64,000 nt of DNA from Pseudomonas ceruminis (lineage in GTDB: Bacteria; Pseudomonadota; Gammaproteobacteria; Pseudomonadales; Pseudomonadaceae): positions 186,001-250,000 of the forward strand of contig NZ_BQHW01000001.1 in NCBI RefSeq assembly GCF_021602025.1. The letters are read 5' to 3'. The notes beneath the pieces were generated by a model. That model was not told the origin of the DNA. It saw only the letters and a list, made by a program, of their open reading frames with translations, and ran no database searches. The first letter of the stretch is position 1. The number at the start of each line of letters is the position of its first letter. Below, piece by piece: positions 25,126 to 33,411 of the stretch. The position numbers were made by a program, and so were the translations under genes.

Positions 25126-25202
25126 GGACTCATAGCTCAGCTGGATAGAGTACTCGGCTACGAACCGAGCGGTCGGAGGTTCGAATCCTCCTGAGTCCGC
25201 CA
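25126..25202 (+). tRNA. tRNA-Arg (anticodon ACG), copy 3
   Basis: Third identical copy, directly followed by a strong terminator. Confidence 0.96.
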
Positions 25203-25212
25203 CACATCAAGA

Positions 25213-25238
25213 AGCCCGCTCAATTGAGCGGGCTTTTT
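25213..25238 (+). terminator. Terminator of the tRNA-Arg array
   Basis: A perfect 22-base palindrome starting AGCCCGCTCAA at 25213 is followed by a T-run to 25238. This is a classic rho-independent terminator. Confidence 0.9.
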
Positions 25239-25580
25239 GCTTTTCAAGATTCACTGTTTTGTCAGTGACGCCCGGCTAGACTTCAATTTGATCGCGCCAG
25301 CATGATTTTGCGCGGCCGATGTGTTTTTTCGTTTACAAACGCCGTCGCACTGATGGCTTCGAGCATTGTCATAGCTTTGGCTCGCAAACGATTGTTATGG
25401 CCAAAAATTTAAGCGATCTGACAGCTTAGGCAGTGTATGATTGCGCCCGTCAGCCCCGCCGGGGCTTGTGGAATACCACCATGGACTTACCCAGTAGTTA
25501 CTCACTAATACGTTTCATACAGCTAGATCTGACCGATTGATTCCCCCGGCGTGCTCCGCTGCTGGGAGTGGAGTTCGCCT
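25239..25580 (+). other. mgtE upstream region
   Basis: 342 bases without a supported gene. A small hairpin AGCCCC-gcc-GGGGCT lies near 25453-25467. No recognisable magnesium riboswitch structure or clear promoter could be assigned by eye, although a leader of this size before a magnesium transporter deserves folding. Confidence 0.4.
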
Positions 25581-27023
25581 ATGACTGAAGTAGAAGTAAA
25601 GAAAGCGCAAGAAAGCCTGCAAGATCGCCTGGCCCAGGTGGTCGAACTGCTGCAGCGTCAACGTGTGGTTGAAGACCTGACCCATCGTCAGGAAGGGCAC
25701 CATCACGACCGGGTGGAAAACCTCGTCCACCGTCAGAATCTGGTCGAGCTGCAACGCAAGCTCGACGATCTGCACCCTGCCGACATCGCCTACATCCTTG
25801 AAGCCTTGCCCCTGGAAGACCGTCTGACGGTCTGGCAGTTGGTGCGCTCGGACCGTGATGGCGACATCCTTCTCGAAGTTTCCGACGCCGTCCGCCAATC
25901 GTTGATCGCCGACATGGACGATCACGAGATCCTCGCCGCGGCCAAGGAAATGGACGCCGACGAACTCGCTGACCTGGCGCCTGAGCTGCCGCGTGATGTC
26001 GTCCATGAGCTGATGGAAAGCCTCGATGCCCAGCAGCGTGAGCGTGTGCGCTCGGCGTTGAGCTACGACGAGGAGCAGGTCGGTGCGCTGATGGACTTCG
26101 AGATGGTCACCATTCGCGAAGATGTCAGCCTTGAAGTGGTGCTGCGCTACCTGCGCCGCCTGAAAGAATTGCCCAACCACACCGACAAGCTGTTCGTGGT
26201 GGACTACGACGGCATCCTCAAAGGTGTGCTGCCGATCAAGCGCCTGCTGGTCAACGACCCGGAAAAGAAGGTAGCGGAGGTCATGGCGAACGATCCGGTC
26301 TCCTTCCACCCCGATGAGGATGCCTACGACGCGGCTCAAGCCTTCGAGCGTTATGACCTGGTCTCGGCGCCGGTGGTAGACAAGAGCGATCGCCTGATCG
26401 GCCGTCTGACCATCGATGAAATGGTCGACCTGATCCGTGAGGAAAGTGAAAGCGAAGTCCTCAACATGGCGGGTCTGCGTGAAGAGGAAGATATCTTCGC
26501 ATCGGTCTGGCGTTCGTTGCGCAACCGTTGGGCCTGGCTTGCCATCAACCTGATTACGGCGTTTGTGGCCTCGCGGGTGATCGGCCTGTTCGAAGGTTCG
26601 ATCGAGAAACTGGTGGCACTGGCGGCGCTGATGCCGATCGTGGCGGGTATTGGCGGCAACTCCGGCAACCAGACGATCACCATGATTGTCCGTGCCATGG
26701 CGCTGGATCAGGTATCGCCGGGCAATACCAGCCGGCTGATGCGCAAGGAACTGGCGGTTTCCCTGTTGAACGGCCTGATCTGGGGCGGGGTGATCGGCGC
26801 GGTGGCGTTCTGGCTGTACGGTAGCTGGTCGTTGGGCCTGGTCATGACCGCAGCGATGACCTTGAACCTGTTGTTGGCGGCGCTTATGGGCGTGTTGATC
26901 CCGATGACACTGACGCGCCTGGGGCGCGACCCGGCGATGGGCTCGAGTGTGATGATCACGGCGGTAACCGACAGCGGCGGCTTCTTCATCTTCCTGGGGC
27001 TGGCGACGATATTCCTGCTGTAA
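25581..27023 (+). CDS. mgtE: Magnesium transporter MgtE
   Basis: MgtE is a dimeric Mg2+-gated channel of the inner membrane. The 480-residue protein has a cytoplasmic N domain (about 35-150, with LHPADIAYILEALPLEDR), a pair of CBS domains (about 155-280, including DKLFVVDYDGILKGVLPIKRLL and DEDAYDAAQAFERYDLVSAPVVD), a connecting helix, and five transmembrane helices (about 305-480) with the pore-lining PIVAGIGGNSGNQT stretch. The acidic cytoplasmic surface acts as the Mg2+ sensor in known structures. The ATG at 25581 follows GGAGTGGAGTTC. A ten-codon upstream extension is possible but less likely. It is convergent with amrZ. Confidence 0.95.
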   Translation: MTEVEVKKAQESLQDRLAQVVELLQRQRVVEDLTHRQEGHHHDRVENLVHRQNLVELQRKLDDLHPADIAYILEALPLEDRLTVWQLVRSDRDGDILLEVSDAVRQSLIADMDDHEILAAAKEMDADELADLAPELPRDVVHELMESLDAQQRERVRSALSYDEEQVGALMDFEMVTIREDVSLEVVLRYLRRLKELPNHTDKLFVVDYDGILKGVLPIKRLLVNDPEKKVAEVMANDPVSFHPDEDAYDAAQAFERYDLVSAPVVDKSDRLIGRLTIDEMVDLIREESESEVLNMAGLREEEDIFASVWRSLRNRWAWLAINLITAFVASRVIGLFEGSIEKLVALAALMPIVAGIGGNSGNQTITMIVRAMALDQVSPGNTSRLMRKELAVSLLNGLIWGGVIGAVAFWLYGSWSLGLVMTAAMTLNLLLAALMGVLIPMTLTRLGRDPAMGSSVMITAVTDSGGFFIFLGLATIFLL

Positions 27024-27078
27024 GCCTGGTTCAGGCAGGGGCTGCGCTGCAGCCCTTGGTACCCAGGCAAGCACAACG

Positions 27079-27105
27079 AAAAAAGCCAGCTTTCGCTGGC
27101 TTTTT
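27079..27105. terminator. Bidirectional terminator between mgtE and amrZ
   Basis: AAAAAGCCAGC-tttc-GCTGGCTTTTT has a perfect stem with A and T runs on both sides, 55 bases after mgtE and 18 bases from the amrZ stop. It can serve both convergent genes. Confidence 0.88.
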
Positions 27106-27122
27106 CATGCTCGCTTATCGCC

Positions 27123-27449
27123 TTAGGAGGCGTCGGCGGCCATTTCCACATCGTGAGCGATGAGGGCCACCAGGGCGTTCTGCTGTCGGTGGGACAGTTG
27201 GCGGAAGCGCTGAAGCAACTCACGCTCATGCAAGGACAGTTCGGGGCTGTCCAGGCGCATGCTCAGCTCGTCGCCCAACGCGCCTTCCTGGATAAGGCTC
27301 TGTTCCAGGCGTGCGATGATTTCGGAGTTCATGCTGCGGTGATGGTTGCGCGCTACCTCGGCAATGCGCTCACGCATTCCGTCTGGCAGGCGGACGACAA
27401 ACTTGTCAGCGGTGCGGCTGGAATAAATAGCCTGTTTCATTGGGCGCAT
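27123..27449 (-). CDS. amrZ: Ribbon-helix-helix regulator AmrZ (AlgZ)
   Basis: The 108-residue Arc-type DNA-binding protein matches P. aeruginosa AmrZ closely by recall: an extended N-terminus, then [20 protein letters not shown] (the beta strand that enters the major groove), [17 protein letters not shown] for the two helices, and a C-terminal [18 protein letters not shown]...[11 protein letters not shown] segment that mediates tetramer formation. AmrZ controls alginate, motility, cyclic-di-GMP and iron genes in Pseudomonas. The start MRPMKQ corresponds to the P. aeruginosa start MRPLKQ. There is no clear Shine-Dalgarno sequence. The long upstream region contains a possible AmrZ site and a weak AlgT-like promoter. 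It is convergent with mgtE. Confidence 0.93.
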   Translation of the reverse strand: MRPMKQAIYSSRTADKFVVRLPDGMRERIAEVARNHHRSMNSEIIARLEQSLIQEGALGDELSMRLDSPELSLHERELLQRFRQLSHRQQNALVALIAHDVEMAADAS

Positions 27450-27793
27450 ATAAATTGACCGGTTTTTGGTTCAGGGGAAGCGGTTCTCAAATTGGCCGCA
27501 CGGGATGGTGGTACGACCGTGGCGACGACAAAATGTTCAACCGACATGAAAAATTGGTGTTCATCTTGCCTCAACGTCGCCGTTTCCTTGGCGTCAATTC
27601 TGTGACAAATAGTGAGCCGCATAAAGGCTTTTTGCCAGTACCAATTATCAGAAATGAGCACTGGTTTGAAAAGTTTTACATGCGCACGCTCGACCTACCG
27701 TCAGGCCTTTGCCGTCAAAAACCTGTAAAACGCAGCAAAGGTTACAGAAAAACCCTAAAATGCGCGGGTTTCCTTCCGTAGAGCATAGTGGCT
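27450..27793. other. Divergent intergenic region amrZ-phnN
   Basis: 344 bases between divergent genes. A 74-codon frame on the minus strand here has no ribosome binding site or family resemblance and is left out. The region is AT-richer than the surrounding genes and is described further by the AmrZ-site entry. Confidence 0.5.
27626..27636 (-). promoter_or_regulatory. Candidate AmrZ autoregulatory site
   Basis: On the minus strand GGCAAAAAGCC differs at one position from the AmrZ consensus GGCAAAACGCC as I remember it. It lies about 177 bases upstream of the amrZ start. Just upstream of it, AAACTT (27676-27671) and TCTGA (27652-27648) resemble an AlgT promoter with an 18-base spacer, one longer than usual. 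A site at this place would overlap the transcription start and could repress it. Confidence 0.4.
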
Positions 27794-28390
27794 ATGCAAC
27801 ATGACGCAAGCGCCCGGCGCAATGCCCCTGGTCGCCTCGTATTTCTGGTAGGACCTTCCGGTTCAGGTAAAGATTCCTTGATCGATGCGGCCCGTGAGCA
27901 ACTGGCCGCCGCTGGCGTCGAGGTGGCGCGTCGTACCATCACCCGTTCTGCCGAAGCCAAAGGTGAGGCGGCCCACAGCGTCTCCCCGGAGCGGTTCGCC
28001 GCCTTGCGCGGGGAGGGGGCGTTTTGCATGCACTGGCAAGCCAACGGGCTGGAGTATGGGATCCCAGCGCAGGTCGATCAGTGGCTTATGCAAGGGCGTT
28101 GCGTGCTGGTCAATGGTTCCCGGGCGTACCTGCCTGAAGCGCGCCGGCGTTATCCAGGCCTGCTGGCGATAAGCCTGCAGGTAGAGCCCGCGGTACTGCG
28201 CCAACGCTTGCTTGCCAGGGGGCGGGAAACGCCCGAGCAAATCGAACAGCGCCTGGCGCGTAATGCCACGTTCCAGCTGGAGGCGGATCAACCGGTGCAC
28301 CTGCTGGACAACTCCGGGTCGCTGACGGCGGCTGTTGGTAGGTTGATCGCGTTGTTGCGCGAGCAGGGCGGCTGCGCGGTCCAGGATTGA
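27794..28390 (+). CDS. phnN: Ribose 1,5-bisphosphate phosphokinase PhnN
   Basis: PhnN phosphorylates ribose 1,5-bisphosphate to PRPP, a late step of phosphonate breakdown by C-P lyase. The 198-residue protein is a guanylate kinase-like P-loop enzyme: Walker A is FLVGPSGSGKDSL near residue 22, followed by VEVARRTITRSAE and HWQANGLEYGIP. The ATG at 27794 is chosen; a GTG two codons earlier is equally possible because the ribosome binding site (GTAGAG) is modest. No other phn gene is in the window, so it may act as a stand-alone PRPP shunt enzyme. It is divergent from amrZ and followed by a tRNA gene. Confidence 0.9.
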   Translation: MQHDASARRNAPGRLVFLVGPSGSGKDSLIDAAREQLAAAGVEVARRTITRSAEAKGEAAHSVSPERFAALRGEGAFCMHWQANGLEYGIPAQVDQWLMQGRCVLVNGSRAYLPEARRRYPGLLAISLQVEPAVLRQRLLARGRETPEQIEQRLARNATFQLEADQPVHLLDNSGSLTAAVGRLIALLREQGGCAVQD

Positions 28391-28431
28391 AGCTTGAGAA
28401 AAGCCCTACGTGCAAAAAGCCCGATTGAGGC

Positions 28432-28460
28432 ATGACAAACGGCGGCGCGCTGGTTAACAT
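28432..28460 (+). promoter_or_regulatory. Promoter of tRNA-Arg(CCT)
   Basis: ATGACA (28432-28437), a 17-base spacer and TAACAT (28455-28460) form a plausible sigma-70 promoter ending 34 bases before the tRNA. Confidence 0.5.
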
Positions 28461-28494
28461 GCACGCCGTCCCGCTACGCGCGGGCGTCTATTCA

Positions 28495-28569
28495 GTCCCT
28501 GTAGTTTAATGGATAGAACGGGGTCCTCCTAAGACTCTGGTGCAGGTTCGATTCCTGCCGGGGACGCCA
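28495..28569 (+). tRNA. tRNA-Arg (anticodon CCT)
   Basis: A 75-base tRNA with acceptor GTCCCTG/CGGGGAC, anticodon stem GGGTC/GACTC and loop CTCCTAA (anticodon CCT, reading AGG), T-loop TTCGATT and encoded CCA. It is the boundary between the housekeeping region and the siderophore locus. Confidence 0.94.
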
Positions 28570-28654
28570 TCTTCCCGAGCCCTGCTCGACGCTGATCGCT
28601 CACTCTGTCACGCCGCTTTCTTCAGCGAGGCGGCCAGCCCTGTCACGCCACCGC

Positions 28655-28678
28655 TAAATCCCTCTGCCTGCCCCTCGT
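28655..28678 (+). promoter_or_regulatory. PvdS iron-starvation box upstream of the hydroxylase gene
   Basis: TAAAT, exactly 16 bases, then CGT. This matches the iron-starvation box used by the sigma factor PvdS, including the preferred GCTAAATCCC context. It lies 174 bases before the SyrP-like gene and 86 bases after tRNA-Arg. It implies strong induction under iron limitation, indirectly through Fur control of pvdS. Confidence 0.85.
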
Positions 28679-28851
28679 TTTCTCTGCACAAGGCCGATAA
28701 GCGCCACGTGCGCCCGGTCGAGAGCTTGATGCAACTTTATCGAGGGTCGAAGGATGCTAGCCGCTACCAGCCTCAAGGCGAGTTTGTCGCTGTCCGTGAT
28801 ATATGAACAGGTACTCCATTCGCGACCACCCCGCACCGTCGGGAGGCAGCC

Positions 28852-29829
28852 ATGAGTGCAGTACGCCAATTGTTCGCCCGGCCCTTGCTGCCAGGCGAGC
28901 GCAGCCTGCCGTTGCTGGTGCAGGCGCCCAGCCCGGGGCTGAACCTCATCGAGGCCCTTGCGCCGATTCGCGAGCTGGTGGACCACCACCTGCTCACGGC
29001 CGGCGGCCTGCTTTTCCGCGGCTTCGATGTGGGCGGGGCAGAGGCCTTCCGCACGTTCGCCGGGGGCTTCGGCCACCCGTTGCTGAACTACGAGTTCGGT
29101 TCCACCCCGCGCAGCAATGTCACCCAGGGCGTTTATACCTCCACCGAATACCCGCCACACCAGAAGATCCCCCTGCACAATGAGCAGGCTTATACCCGCG
29201 AATGGCCGATGAAGATCTGGTTCTACAGCATGATCGCCGCCGAAACCGGCGGGGAAACGCCGATTGCCGACAGCCGCGAGGTGTTCCGCCGCATCGACCC
29301 GCGCATTCACGAGCGTTTCAACCGCCACGGGCTGATGTACGTGCGCAATTTCGGCAACGGCCTGGATGTGCCGTGGGAGCAAGTATTCAACAGCGACGAC
29401 CCGGCAGTCGTGCAAGCCTATTGCAAGCGCCATGCGATCAGCTGCGAGTGGAAGGACGACGGCGAGCTGCGTACCCGCCAGGTGTGCCAGGCCGTGGCCC
29501 GGCACCCGCGTACGGGTGAGGATGTCTGGTTCAACCAGGCCCACCTGTTCCACGTGTCCAACCTGCCGCCCGAAGTGCGCGAAAGCCTGTTGGAAATCGT
29601 CGATGAAGAAGACCTGCCGCGTAACGTCTACTACGGCGATGGTTCGCCCATCGAGGATTCGATCCTTGATGAGGTGCGCGGTGTGCTGGACGAATGCACC
29701 ATTGCCTTCCCGTGGCAGGCGGGCGATGTGCTGATGCTCGACAACATGCTCGCCGCCCACGCACGCAGCAGCTTCACCGGCAAGCGCAAGGTGATCGTGG
29801 CCATGGCCGAAGGGCACGGCGCGGGCTGA
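28852..29829 (+). CDS. syrP: SyrP-like Fe(II)/2-oxoglutarate aspartyl hydroxylase
   Basis: This 325-residue TauD/TfdA-fold enzyme most likely adds the beta-hydroxyl to the carrier-bound Asp of pyoverdine. The iron-binding facial triad is visible as H109 and E111 in PLHNEQAY and H303 in DNMLAAHARSSF, with nearby basic residues (K311, R312, K313) available for 2-oxoglutarate. It resembles syringomycin SyrP, which hydroxylates Asp on a peptidyl carrier protein. Supporting context is the exact Asp code in the first module of the second NRPS and the PvdS box upstream. The ATG at 28852 follows GGGAGGCAGCC. The stereochemistry of hydroxylation and the timing (before or after epimerization) cannot be read here. 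Confidence 0.9.
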   Translation: MSAVRQLFARPLLPGERSLPLLVQAPSPGLNLIEALAPIRELVDHHLLTAGGLLFRGFDVGGAEAFRTFAGGFGHPLLNYEFGSTPRSNVTQGVYTSTEYPPHQKIPLHNEQAYTREWPMKIWFYSMIAAETGGETPIADSREVFRRIDPRIHERFNRHGLMYVRNFGNGLDVPWEQVFNSDDPAVVQAYCKRHAISCEWKDDGELRTRQVCQAVARHPRTGEDVWFNQAHLFHVSNLPPEVRESLLEIVDEEDLPRNVYYGDGSPIEDSILDEVRGVLDECTIAFPWQAGDVLMLDNMLAAHARSSFTGKRKVIVAMAEGHGAG

Positions 29830-29927
29830 AACCCTTGGCGTTCCGGCGGTGGCAGGCGCCGCCGGGATGCCTTGCAGTGCCTCGTGTGCCATGGAAAACA
29901 CAGCGGGGCTGTTTTTCCAACGCCTCC

Positions 29928-29951
29928 TAAATGCAACAGCGAATCATTCGT
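29928..29951 (+). promoter_or_regulatory. PvdS iron-starvation box upstream of the first NRPS gene
   Basis: A second exact TAAAT-N16-CGT, in a CCTAAATGC context, lies 53 bases before the start of the first NRPS gene. The NRPS genes therefore seem to have their own PvdS promoter besides read-through from the hydroxylase gene. Confidence 0.85.
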
Positions 29952-30004
29952 TCAACAGGTATCGCGGAGCCCATGGCGGCTCCCATCACCGGTTCGGACG
30001 ACCT

Positions 30005-33000
30005 ATGAGCACCCTCGATCACTCCCACAAGCTGGCTCGCCGCTTCATTGAGCTGCCGCTGGAAAAGCGCCGCATCTTTTTTGCCGCCCTGCGCGACGAG
30101 CAAGTCGATTTCACCAGTTATCCCATCCCTGACTGCAGCGGTGTCCCCGGTCGCGATCACCTCTCGTATGCCCAGCAGCGCATGTGGTTTCTCTGGCAGT
30201 TGGAGCCCGACAGCGCGGCCTACAACCTGCCAGGTGCGGTACGGCTGCTGGGCAGCCTGAACCGTGCAGCGCTGGATCTTGCCTTTGCGGACCTGGTACA
30301 GCGCCACGAGTGCCTGCGTACCACGTTCGAGGAAGTCGATGGCCAGGCATTGCAGCGGGTTGGCGAGGACGTGCAGGCGCACGTCCGTCATGTCGACCTG
30401 TCCGCCCTGGACGCTGACCAGCGCCTGCAACGCACCCGCGAGGAAGTCGCCCGCGAAGCCGGCCAGCCCTTAGACCTGCAGCGCGGGCCGCTGCTGCGCG
30501 TCGCGCTGCTGAGCCTCGGCACCGACGAGCAGGTGTTGCTCCTGACCATGCATCACATCATCGCCGACGGCTGGTCGATGAACATCCTCATCGAAGAATT
30601 CATGCGCTGCCTGGACGCGCGCACGGCGGGCGCCGAGCCGCAGCTGCCGCCCCTGGCTGTGCAGTACCGGGATTATGCCCTGTGGCAACGCAGTTGGCTG
30701 GAGGCCGGCGAGCAGGCACGCCAGCTCGACTACTGGCGCGGCAAACTGGGCGAAGAGCACCTGCCGCTGGAGCTGCCCACCGACCGTCCGCGCCCGGCCC
30801 AGCCGAGCCACGCGGGCGCGCGCCTGGAGTTTGCTGTCGATGCCGGGCTGCGTGCCGACCTCAAGGCCCTGGCCCAGCGTCAGGGCGTGACGCTGTTCGT
30901 GGTCCTGCTGGCGGCCTTCAAGAGCCTGCTCTACCGCTACAGCGGTCAGGGAGACATTCGTGTGGGTGGGCTGATTGCCAATCGCAACCGGGGCGAGGTC
31001 GAAGGGCTGATCGGCTTCTTCGTCAACACCCAGGTGCTGCGCAGCCAGCTGGACGGGCGCCAGACGTTCGAGCAACTGCTGCAGGCCCTGCGGGTGACGG
31101 CCCTTGAGGCGCAGGCTCACCAGGAGTTGCCCTTCGATGCGCTGGTGGAGGCGCTGCAGCCTCACCGCAGCCAGAGCCACAATGCACTGTTCCAGGTGAT
31201 GTACAACCACCAGCCACTGGTCACCGACATCCAGGGCAAGCGCCTGGGATGCGGCTTGCAACTGGCGCACCTCGAGGCCCGACAGAGCGTTGCCGGCGCC
31301 CGCAGCCACGCCGCAGCCAGCGACCTGATGCTTGAAACCCGTGAAGAAGGTGAGCGCCTGCTGGCGGCCTTCACCTACGCCACCGACCTGTTCGATGCCG
31401 CGACCGTCGAGCGTATGGCCGACCACTGGCGCAACCTGCTGCACAGCGTGGTGGTCGAGCCGCAGCGGCGCATTGGCGAGCTGCAGTTGCTGGGCGACGA
31501 ACAGGCGCGTCAACTGCAGGGTTGGGCATTGCGTGCCAACGCCCCGTTGGCGCCCATCCTGGCGCACCGACGCGTTCAGGAACAGGCCGGGCGCACGCCC
31601 GAGGCAATCGCCCTGGTGCTGGCCGGTGAAGGCGCGGGCGCTTGCCTGAGTTATGCCGAACTGGAACACCGCAGCAATCGCCTGGCCCATCGCTTGGTGC
31701 AGTTGGGCGTTGGCCCAGAAGTGCTGGTCGGCGTTGCCCTGGAGCGGTCCCTGGACATGGGCGTGGCCCTGCTGGCGGTGCTCAAGGCCGGGGGCGCGTA
31801 TGTGCCTCTGGACCCACAAGCACCCCATGACCGTATTGCCCAGGTCTTCGCCGACAGCGGCCTGCGCCTGCTGCTGACCCAGGCCGCGTTGCTGGAGCAA
31901 CTGCCCGCAGATGACAGCATCCAGCGCCTGTGCCTGGACCAGGCAGACGCCTGGCTCGACCACCCGCCGCCCCACGCGCCGGAGGTTGACGTCCAGCCCG
32001 GTAACCTGGCCTACGTGATCTACACCTCTGGTTCCACTGGCCGGCCCAAAGGCGTTGCCATCAGCCATGGGGCGCTGGCCGAGTTCTGTGTGCTGGCCAC
32101 CGACTATTCGCGCCTGACACCGGATGACCGGGTGCTGCAGTTCGCCACCTGCAGTTTCGATGGCTTTGTCGAGCAGTTCTACCCGCCGCTTTGCGTGGGG
32201 GCTCGGGTGGTGCTACGCGACAATCGGCTGTGGGACAGTGCCAGCTTCCAGCAGGCGCTGGACACCCATGGCATTACCGTGGCCGACCTGCCGGCGGCCT
32301 ACTGGCACATGCTGGTGCAGGATTATGCCCGTGGCACCCCGCAGGCCTTCGCTGCGCTGCGCCAGGTACATGTCGGTGGCGAGGCCATGGCGGTGGATGG
32401 CCTTGATCTGTGGCACCGCGCCGGGCTGTCCGGGGTACGCCTGCTCAACACCTATGGCCCGACCGAGGCCACGGTGGTTTCCAGCATCCACGACTGCACT
32501 GCGCTGGCCTCCAAGGATGTCGCCTGGCGCGGTATTCCCATCGGCCAAGGCCTGGCCGGGCGCCGGTTGTACATTCTCGACGGCGAACTGCAGGCAGTAC
32601 CTGCAGGCGCCATCGGCGAACTCTACATCGGCGGGCCGGGCCTGGCGCGGGGCTATCACGGCCAGCCGGCGTTGAGCGCCGAACGCTTCCTGCCCGACCC
32701 GCAGGTACCCGGCGAGCGGCTTTACCGCACCGGTGACCGAGCCCGTTTCGACGCTACTGGCGCCATCGAGTACATCGGCCGCGTCGATCATCAGGTCAAG
32801 GTGCGCGGTTTCCGCATCGAGCTGGGCGAAATCGAAATGCGCCTGCAGCAATGCCCTGGTGTGCGCGAGGCGGCGGTGCTGGCACTGGACATGGCCGGTG
32901 GCCGACAACTGGTCGGCTATGTCGTCACCGACGCCGACGGCACCCACCCTGAGGTGCAGCGCCAGGCCGTGCGCGATGCGCTGCGCGCCAGCCTGCCCGA

Positions 33001-33409
33001 CTACATGGTGCCTTCGCACCTGGTGATGCTCGAGCACCTGCCCCTGACCCCCAGCGGCAAGCTCGACCGCAAAGCGTTGCCCGAGCCCGACCCAAGCCAG
33101 TTGCAAGCCCATTACCGCGCACCTGCCAGCGCGCTGGAGCAGCGCCTGGCCGGCATCTGGATGGAGGTGCTGCACGTACCCCGCGTCGGGCTTGACGACA
33201 GCTTCTTCGATCTGGGCGGGCACTCGCTGCTGGCCGCCCAGGTCATCGCCCGGATCAAGTCCGAGCTCGGTATCGCGCTCCCCATGCGCAGCCTTTTCGA
33301 GCGCCCACACCTGCAGGCGCTGGCGCAGGAGTTGGAGGCCCTTGGCGGCAGCGCCGACGAAGATTGGGCCGACATGGAAGCGTTCATGAATTCACTGGAG
33401 GAGGTTTGA
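30005..33409 (+). CDS. Pyoverdine NRPS 1, one module (C-A-T), predicted Lys
   Basis: The 1134-residue synthetase is one module. The condensation domain spans about 50-480, with [13 protein letters not shown] at 53-65 and the active site HHIIADG at 183-189. The adenylation domain spans about 520-1030, with P-loop [14 protein letters not shown] at 670. The carrier domain is about 1045-1120, with the phosphopantetheine serine S1074 in DLGGHSLL. Reading the ten pocket positions against GrsA gives DGEDHGTVVK, which I recall as the lysine code of pyoverdine synthetases. The start at 30005 gives the common N-terminal segment ([13 protein letters not shown]). Having a condensation domain but no loading start, it must accept a chain from another synthetase, presumably the chromophore synthetase PvdL encoded elsewhere. 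The next gene starts two bases after its stop. Confidence 0.95.
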   Translation: MSTLDHSHKLARRFIELPLEKRRIFFAALRDEQVDFTSYPIPDCSGVPGRDHLSYAQQRMWFLWQLEPDSAAYNLPGAVRLLGSLNRAALDLAFADLVQRHECLRTTFEEVDGQALQRVGEDVQAHVRHVDLSALDADQRLQRTREEVAREAGQPLDLQRGPLLRVALLSLGTDEQVLLLTMHHIIADGWSMNILIEEFMRCLDARTAGAEPQLPPLAVQYRDYALWQRSWLEAGEQARQLDYWRGKLGEEHLPLELPTDRPRPAQPSHAGARLEFAVDAGLRADLKALAQRQGVTLFVVLLAAFKSLLYRYSGQGDIRVGGLIANRNRGEVEGLIGFFVNTQVLRSQLDGRQTFEQLLQALRVTALEAQAHQELPFDALVEALQPHRSQSHNALFQVMYNHQPLVTDIQGKRLGCGLQLAHLEARQSVAGARSHAAASDLMLETREEGERLLAAFTYATDLFDAATVERMADHWRNLLHSVVVEPQRRIGELQLLGDEQARQLQGWALRANAPLAPILAHRRVQEQAGRTPEAIALVLAGEGAGACLSYAELEHRSNRLAHRLVQLGVGPEVLVGVALERSLDMGVALLAVLKAGGAYVPLDPQAPHDRIAQVFADSGLRLLLTQAALLEQLPADDSIQRLCLDQADAWLDHPPPHAPEVDVQPGNLAYVIYTSGSTGRPKGVAISHGALAEFCVLATDYSRLTPDDRVLQFATCSFDGFVEQFYPPLCVGARVVLRDNRLWDSASFQQALDTHGITVADLPAAYWHMLVQDYARGTPQAFAALRQVHVGGEAMAVDGLDLWHRAGLSGVRLLNTYGPTEATVVSSIHDCTALASKDVAWRGIPIGQGLAGRRLYILDGELQAVPAGAIGELYIGGPGLARGYHGQPALSAERFLPDPQVPGERLYRTGDRARFDATGAIEYIGRVDHQVKVRGFRIELGEIEMRLQQCPGVREAAVLALDMAGGRQLVGYVVTDADGTHPEVQRQAVRDALRASLPDYMVPSHLVMLEHLPLTPSGKLDRKALPEPDPSQLQAHYRAPASALEQRLAGIWMEVLHVPRVGLDDSFFDLGGHSLLAAQVIARIKSELGIALPMRSLFERPHLQALAQELEALGGSADEDWADMEAFMNSLEEV

Positions 33410-33411
33410 GC

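Larger units (their letters stand above)
24830..25202 (+). repeat. Tandem array of three tRNA-Arg units, 148-base period
   Basis: Unit starts are at 24830, 24978 and 25126, exactly 148 bases apart. The 71-base spacers differ at only about eight positions, mostly in their first half. Identity beyond the tRNA shows that whole units were duplicated in tandem. Confidence 0.9.

Noticed and set aside
24830-25202. Regularly spaced repeats that could suggest a CRISPR array
   Set aside because: The repeated units are complete tRNA-Arg genes with conserved, not variable, spacers.
25239-25580. A magnesium riboswitch before mgtE
   Set aside because: No conserved riboswitch core could be recognised by eye; folding or covariance search would be needed before calling one.
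27437-27661. A 74-codon minus-strand frame upstream of amrZ
   Set aside because: No ribosome binding site or family resemblance; it overlaps the probable amrZ promoter and leader.
28495-28569. tRNA-Arg(CCT) as an attachment site of a genomic island
   Set aside because: No integrase gene is present and I found no second copy of the tRNA 3' end in the window; only the position is suggestive.
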